Shown here piece after piece: positions 60,122 through 64,000 of a DNA stretch of 64,000 nucleotides; the stretch's first letter is position 1, and every line of letters begins with the position of its first letter. Source of the stretch: Clostridia bacterium (GTDB taxonomy: Bacteria > Bacillota > Clostridia > Oscillospirales > Acutalibacteraceae). Below the pieces are notes generated by a model. It ran no database searches, was not told the origin of the DNA, and saw only the letters and a list, made by a program, of their open reading frames with translations. Where the stretch lies: contig JAGALQ010000007.1 in NCBI GenBank assembly GCA_017625095.1, positions 1-64,000 on the forward strand, read 5' to 3'. A program made the translations under genes and the position numbers.

Positions 60122-60156
60122 AAAGAAGCACGGAGTGTATCCGTGCTTCTTTTTTA
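60122..60156. terminator. Bidirectional terminator after the carrier gene
   Basis: AAAGAAGCACGGA pairs with TCCGTGCTTCTTT over GTGTA; T and A runs serve both the operon and the convergent thyX-like gene. Confidence 0.85.
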
Positions 60157-61521
60157 TATGCTGTATTTTTCTTTCATTTCTGCTGCTCTGCCGCAGGTGA
60201 GTCTGCCCTCGGGGCAGTAGCCGTCAACGTAGCAGCTCGGTCCGTAATATCGGAAAAGCTCTGGCTCTTCGCTGCGGAGTATTTCGAGCATTCTGTTTGC
60301 GTAAATCTGAATTTCCCACTGTGCTCTTGTGCAGCTTCTCAGCTTCATAAACAGCATAAGCTCTCTGCCGTTCATTGTGGAAACAATGCTGAGTGTGTTG
60401 CCGCTTAAGATAAGGTAGGGCAGTGCATCTTCCTCACCGTCAGCTTTCAGCTCATTGTAAAGCTTGATGCTGTTTTCAAAGCAGGCTGTGTATGCTGCGG
60501 AGATATCTTCGTCTGCTGTTATGCTCTGCGGTTTTACCCAATCGTTGCGGTCAACCGTGCTGAGTGAGGGAATCTGAATCGAGTGGATTCTGTGCCTTGC
60601 AAAGTGAGTGAGAGTTGAGAGAGAAACCTTGTTGAGTGCGAATGTGAACTGAACACTCTCAAGTGCTCTGGGACGTGATGAGTTTATGACAGCTTTGATG
60701 ATTTCTTCTCTTGTTGCTTTGTCTTCAACCGCATTCTTTACAGCAGCAGGGGAGAAGATGTTGGCTTCAAGCATTGCTGCTGTTGCTACTGTTTTTGCTG
60801 CATCCTTACTGCCGCTGATGTATTCAACAAGCTCATCGGGCGACTGTGTGCGGTCAGGTTCGATAAAGCTCAGGTCTAGCGTGTCGTTCTTTTTAGGTTT
60901 ACGCTCTTCGAAACCTGTGAGCACACCGGGTGCAATCTCTCTTACCTGTTCGAGCAGCTGCTTGCCGAGTGCATAAATTTCGGGAATTTTGCTGCCTCTG
61001 CCGTGGAGCATTGCGTGCAGCACGTGGAGCAGCTCTCTGCCGCCGAGTGAGCAGAAGAAGTTGCTGAAGAAGCAGTAGGGAAGAACAAATCTTGCGTCTT
61101 CCTTCGGGATGCCTGCATCGGTCATTTTTTTGTATGCTTCAAAAAGTGAAGAGATGTGAGCTGTGTATTTTGCTTTGTTTTCCTCGCTTTTGAATTCGGG
61201 TACATAAAAGCCTGCATCGTAGAAATCGACGTATCTGCGTGATTTTACGGTGAATGATGCAAGTCTGAACTCAATCATAAACTGCTCAACAATAACCGAA
61301 ACATCATTGAAAGCAAGGTTGAACATAATGTGCTCAACCGTTGAGTTGTGACCCGAGCGCGTTACCTTGTCAATAAGGTTTGCGTTTTTTTCATCATCCT
61401 GAGATTTCTCCCATATACCGAGTGCGTTGCCGGGTTGAGTGGAAATTCTTCCGCCTGCTGCGCACATTTTTTCACCGCAGTTGCTGTAGCCTAATACATA
61501 TACACCGGATTTGCAGTCCAT
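60154..61521 (-). CDS. thyX: Tandem-domain ThyX-like flavin-dependent thymidylate synthase
   Basis: 455 aa, twice the usual length. ATG at 61521, 8 nt after CGGAGG. First half: GHNSTVEHIMFNLA, then EFRLASFTVKSRRY (84-97), matching RHRxxSxxxxSxRY but with the first Arg and the His changed. Second half: RPRALESVQFTFAL, RHRIHSIQIPSLS (about 309-321), then NGRELMLFMKLRSCTRAQWEI, a close match to the ThyX C-terminal helix. Each half keeps a different part of the flavin/nucleotide motif. It would make dTMP from dUMP with methylene-THF; tmk lies 1.5 kb away. Confidence 0.82.
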   Translation of the reverse strand: MDCKSGVYVLGYSNCGEKMCAAGGRISTQPGNALGIWEKSQDDEKNANLIDKVTRSGHNSTVEHIMFNLAFNDVSVIVEQFMIEFRLASFTVKSRRYVDFYDAGFYVPEFKSEENKAKYTAHISSLFEAYKKMTDAGIPKEDARFVLPYCFFSNFFCSLGGRELLHVLHAMLHGRGSKIPEIYALGKQLLEQVREIAPGVLTGFEERKPKKNDTLDLSFIEPDRTQSPDELVEYISGSKDAAKTVATAAMLEANIFSPAAVKNAVEDKATREEIIKAVINSSRPRALESVQFTFALNKVSLSTLTHFARHRIHSIQIPSLSTVDRNDWVKPQSITADEDISAAYTACFENSIKLYNELKADGEEDALPYLILSGNTLSIVSTMNGRELMLFMKLRSCTRAQWEIQIYANRMLEILRSEEPELFRYYGPSCYVDGYCPEGRLTCGRAAEMKEKYSI

Positions 61522-61565
61522 TTTCAAGACCTCCGTAATTACTGAATTTATGACATATTTATTAT

Positions 61566-61594
61566 ATAATAAAACAGGGAGAAAGAAAAGTCAA
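61566..61594 (-). promoter_or_regulatory. Promoter of thyX
   Basis: Minus-strand TTGACT (61594-61589), 17 bp, TATTAT (61571-61566). Confidence 0.6.
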
Positions 61595-61629
61595 GAAAAG
61601 CATATTGGTTTTTATAGTTTTATTGTGTA

Positions 61630-61665
61630 TTGATGTTGAGTGTATTTTATGATAAAATTTATCAT
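61630..61665 (+). promoter_or_regulatory. Promoter with palindromic operator-like site
   Basis: TTGATG (61630-61635), 17 bp, TAAAAT (61653-61658). The -10 lies inside a 17-bp perfect dyad, ATGATAAA-A-TTTATCAT (61649-61665), a plausible repressor site for the membrane protease gene. Confidence 0.45.
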
Positions 61666-61696
61666 AATGTCGTTGAGCGGATGAGGTGAAGAGAAA

Positions 61697-62830
61697 ATGA
61701 AGCAGGCGAAGAAAAAGAAAAAAATTCTGTGGCAACAGTATGTGGGGAAAGCGGTTATTATACTTATCGGAGTAATATGCGGTGTCGTGACATCTTCATG
61801 TTTCAACGAATTTATTCCGGGAATCCCTTTTTATAAAAGATTTGCGGTGCTGCTTGTCGGTGTGTGTCTTGCTTTTTTATTTAATATTATTATGCACGAA
61901 ATCGGACACCTTGTTTTCGGTTTGCTTACCGGATACAAGTTCAGTTCGTTCCGCATCGGCTCTTTTATGTGGATGAATGAGGGCGGAAAACTTAAATTCA
62001 AAAGGCTTAAAATAGCCGGTACGGGCGGTCAGTGTCTGATGATTCCTCCGGATATGAAAGACGGTAAAATACCGCTTGCTTTATTTAACCTCGGTGGTTC
62101 TTTTGCCAATATAATTGTCGGCGTTTTATTTTTAGTCGGACGTTGCTTCTGCTCCGGAACGGATTTCCTTTCATCGTTTCTTTTTATATTTGCTTTTGTT
62201 GTATTTATAAGTGCTGCGATAAACGGCGTACCGATGCGCCTCGGAGTGATTGACAATGACGGATATAATGCTTTTGCCTTGTCCAAAAACAAAGAAGCGG
62301 TTGAAGCTTTCTGGGTTCAGCTCAAGGTTGTCGAACAGAATTCCAAAGGTATCCGTCTTAAAGATATGCCTGCCGAGTGGTTTGCCGTACCGACAGATGA
62401 AGCTATGAAAAACAGTATGGTGGCAACCCGCGGTGTGTTTGCTTGCAACAGACTTATGGATGAAGAAAAATTCGAGGAAGCAGATGCACTTATGAAACAC
62501 CTGCTTGAGATTGACAGCGGAATTGTCGGACTTCATCGCAATCTTCTCATGTGCGACAGGATATATGTCGAACTTATCAGAGAAAACCGCTGTAAGGTAA
62601 TTGAAAATATGATGAGCGGCGAACAAAGGAAGTTTATGAAGACAATGAAACGTTTTCCTTCTGTGCTTCGCACTCAATATGTTTTGGCGTTGCTTTTTGA
62701 AAAAGATACCGTAAAAGCAAAAAACGTTAAAAACGAATTTGAAAAGGTTGCAAAGACTTATCCTTATCCGCAAGATATTGAATCTGAAAGAGATTTGATG
62801 GAGATAGCAGATAAAGCATTTGTAATGTAA
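61697..62830 (+). CDS. M50-like membrane metalloprotease
   Basis: 377 aa. Four or five membrane helices in the first 190 residues; HEIGH at 67-71 within a helix (FNIIMHEIGHLVFGLL) and a second motif INGVPMRLGVIDNDGYNAF resembling the NxxPxxxxDG site of site-2 proteases. The last 180 residues are a soluble helical domain, unusual for the smaller family members, with TPR-like spacing (FEEADALMKHLLEIDSG). Substrate unknown; a role in intramembrane signalling is possible. ATG after GATGAGGTG. Confidence 0.72.
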   Translation: MKQAKKKKKILWQQYVGKAVIILIGVICGVVTSSCFNEFIPGIPFYKRFAVLLVGVCLAFLFNIIMHEIGHLVFGLLTGYKFSSFRIGSFMWMNEGGKLKFKRLKIAGTGGQCLMIPPDMKDGKIPLALFNLGGSFANIIVGVLFLVGRCFCSGTDFLSSFLFIFAFVVFISAAINGVPMRLGVIDNDGYNAFALSKNKEAVEAFWVQLKVVEQNSKGIRLKDMPAEWFAVPTDEAMKNSMVATRGVFACNRLMDEEKFEEADALMKHLLEIDSGIVGLHRNLLMCDRIYVELIRENRCKVIENMMSGEQRKFMKTMKRFPSVLRTQYVLALLFEKDTVKAKNVKNEFEKVAKTYPYPQDIESERDLMEIADKAFVM

Positions 62831-62858
62831 AATTCAGACAGAATCAAAATTTTTAACA

Positions 62859-62902
62859 GAACACCTCTCTTTTTCGATAAGCGAAGGGAGGTGTTCTTTT
62901 TA
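62859..62902 (+). terminator. Terminator after the M50-like gene
   Basis: GAACACCTCTCT pairs with AGGGAGGTGTTC (one G-U) over a 14-nt loop, then T5. Confidence 0.75.
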
Positions 62903-62960
62903 TGCAGCTGACAATTGCAGATTTTGCTTGTATAAATTCTTATTAAATAATAATAAATAA

Positions 62961-62989
62961 TTGAAATATGCGGTTATGTGTGTTATAAT
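62961..62989 (+). promoter_or_regulatory. Promoter of tmk
   Basis: TTGAAA (62961-62966), 17 bp, TATAAT (62984-62989). Confidence 0.7.
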
Positions 62990-63037
62990 AGCTAATGTAT
63001 AATTAGGTTAGTTATGTGCAATTGATTTTTTTGACAC

Positions 63038-63076
63038 AGGAGGAAGCCGCCTATACATTTGCGGCTAAACCGTATA
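63038..63076 (+). promoter_or_regulatory. Shine-Dalgarno site separated from ATG by a hairpin (tmk)
   Basis: AGGAGG (63038-63043), 1 nt, AGCCGC (63045-63050), 10-nt loop, GCGGCT (63061-63066), 10 nt, ATG (63077). Linear spacing 33 nt; with the hairpin looped out about 11 nt. It matches the layout of the S1 gene leader near 5911-5945. Confidence 0.55.
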
Positions 63077-63748
63077 ATGGGCAGAATGATAGTAATCGAA
63101 GGGCTTGACGGAAGCGGAAAATCCACACAGATAGCTCTTCTCAAAAAACATCTTGACAGCAAGGGCTGCGAATACAGACAGATAAAATTGCCTGACTACG
63201 AAGACCCGTCGAGCACACTTGTGCGTATGTATCTCGGCGGTGCTTTCGGAAATAAGCCTGAGGACGTCGGCGCTTTTGCTGCTTCTGCATTCTTTGCGGT
63301 TGACCGTTTTGCGAGCTTTAAACAGCATTGGCAGGCGGATTATGAGGCGGACAAGCTTATCCTTGCCGACCGTTACACCACATCAAACGCATATCATCAG
63401 CTTGAGAAGATGCCCCGCGAAGACTGGGACAGCTACATTCAGTGGCTTGAAGATTTTGAATACGTCAAGCTCGGCATTCCGAAGCCTGATATGGTAATCT
63501 ACCTTGATATGCCTATTGAGGTTTCACAGCAGCTTATGTCGCTCAGAAGCGAGAAAACAGGCGAGAAAAAAGACGTACACGAGGCTGACGTAGGTTATCT
63601 TCATCGCTGTCGTGAGGCTGCAATGTATGCTGCAGAAAAAATGGGCTGGCACGTTATAAAATGTGCCGAAAACGGTAAACCTCTGTCTGTGGAAACAATT
63701 GCTCAGATGATTGCAGACTCATTACCCGGAGAGTTTATTTATGCTTGA
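63077..63748 (+). CDS. tmk: Thymidylate kinase
   Basis: 223 aa from ATG 63077 (MGRMIVIEGLDGSGKST); the ATG at 63086 and a TTG at 63059 are also in frame. P-loop EGLDGSGKSTQ, the DRY-type motif LADRYTTSNAYHQ and the LID region RSEKTGEKKDVHEAD. Phosphorylates dTMP to dTDP, acting after the ThyX encoded nearby. The leader has an unusual ribosome-site hairpin. Overlaps the next gene by 8 bp. Confidence 0.92.
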   Translation: MGRMIVIEGLDGSGKSTQIALLKKHLDSKGCEYRQIKLPDYEDPSSTLVRMYLGGAFGNKPEDVGAFAASAFFAVDRFASFKQHWQADYEADKLILADRYTTSNAYHQLEKMPREDWDSYIQWLEDFEYVKLGIPKPDMVIYLDMPIEVSQQLMSLRSEKTGEKKDVHEADVGYLHRCREAAMYAAEKMGWHVIKCAENGKPLSVETIAQMIADSLPGEFIYA

Positions 63749-64000
63749 TTTTCATCCGATAACTTTGGAGGATAAATCACGTGCGGAAAAGATTTTTATG
63801 GCGAGTAAAAATATTGGCTGTGAATATTGCTTTGGCACGCTGTTTATCTGGAAAAACGTTTATAAAACACAGATTGCTTACAACGGCGATATGCTCGTTG
63901 CAAAGTATATCACGCAGGACGGTGTGAATTACTGCTGCCCCACGGGCGACGGCGATTTAAAGCAGATGACCCAGCTTGTTGTCGAGGATGCACGAAAGGA
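63741..64000 (+). CDS. DUF2156-like protein (partial)
   Basis: The first 86 codons to the window end. Starts MLDFHPITLEDKSRAEKIF, then CEYCFGTLFIWKNVYKTQIA, matching the opening of clostridial DUF2156 proteins (phosphatidylglycerol lysyltransferase C-terminal-like, GNAT fold). Function not established for these stand-alone forms. Overlaps tmk by 8 bp, so translation is coupled. Confidence 0.72.
   Translation, partial: MLDFHPITLEDKSRAEKIFMASKNIGCEYCFGTLFIWKNVYKTQIAYNGDMLVAKYITQDGVNYCCPTGDGDLKQMTQLVVEDARK

Overview
The window reads as a chromosomal stretch of an anaerobic, Gram-positive gut Clostridium relative (Ruminococcaceae/Oscillospiraceae type). This is inferred from gene content and style: pyruvate:ferredoxin oxidoreductase plus a small 2[4Fe-4S] ferredoxin, a meso-diaminopimelate-type MurE, a RemB-like gene beside gyrB, a PASTA-tailed class B PBP, tandem-domain ThyX, intracellular glycosidases, frequent TTG/GTG starts with strong Shine-Dalgarno sites, and textbook sigma-A promoters (TTGACA-17-TATAAT type). 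I saw no rRNA, tRNA, CRISPR array or phage module.

Layout. 1-180: last codons of a large serine recombinase, probably the end of an integrated element, then hairpins and a terminator. 181-4312 (minus): two exported proteins and dTDP-glucose 4,6-dehydratase. 4449-5910: an AhpD-like protein and an S1-domain protein. 6064-13881: housekeeping genes prfA, a fused Sua5-CoaE gene, M18 aminopeptidase, uvrC, rsmD, coaD and a coiled-coil protein. 13907-16372: CapA-like, DUF4830-like and a pseudouridine synthase. 16795-20581: PFOR and ferredoxin. 20836-35490: a division/cell-wall (dcw) cluster, mraZ-rsmH-ftsL-pbp-murE-murF-mraY-ftsW-murG-murA-ftsQ-ftsZ, with murD, murC, murB and ftsA absent. 35508-38459: folD and a GH89-family protein that appears to lack both catalytic glutamates. 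38536-40678 (minus): EamA transporter, YbaK and exonuclease III. 40858-47314: CPBP protease, tadA, remB-like, gyrB, glyA and a Rieske flavoprotein.

The accessory part is 47374-61521. It holds a cluster of small amphipathic peptides, each with its own near-consensus promoter, beside an unknown membrane protein; an alpha-L-fucosidase; a four-gene AT-rich cassette bordered by dispersed hairpin repeats; a Gfo/Idh oxidoreductase and nagB; an unusual array of 9-bp motifs separated by different small palindromes, in front of a frameshifted four-helix-bundle gene; an exported phosphoesterase; and a self-contained three-gene operon (AMP-ligase, condensation domain, carrier protein) that looks like a minimal nonribosomal-type assembly line. 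The window closes with a tandem ThyX, an M50-like membrane protease, thymidylate kinase and the start of a DUF2156 gene.

The genes form recognisable pathways: CoA synthesis (CoaE, CoaD), peptidoglycan and septum assembly, dTMP supply (ThyX, Tmk), one-carbon metabolism (GlyA, FolD), and use of host-type amino sugars and fucose (GH29, GH89-like, NagB). The strongest leads for something undescribed are the palindrome-spaced array (54998-55184), the ligase-condensation-carrier operon (56847-60156), the small-peptide cluster (47374-49249), the Sua5-CoaE fusion, the GH89 pseudoenzyme, and two genes whose Shine-Dalgarno site is separated from the start codon by a hairpin. All functions are read from sequence and remembered family motifs; no database search was possible.
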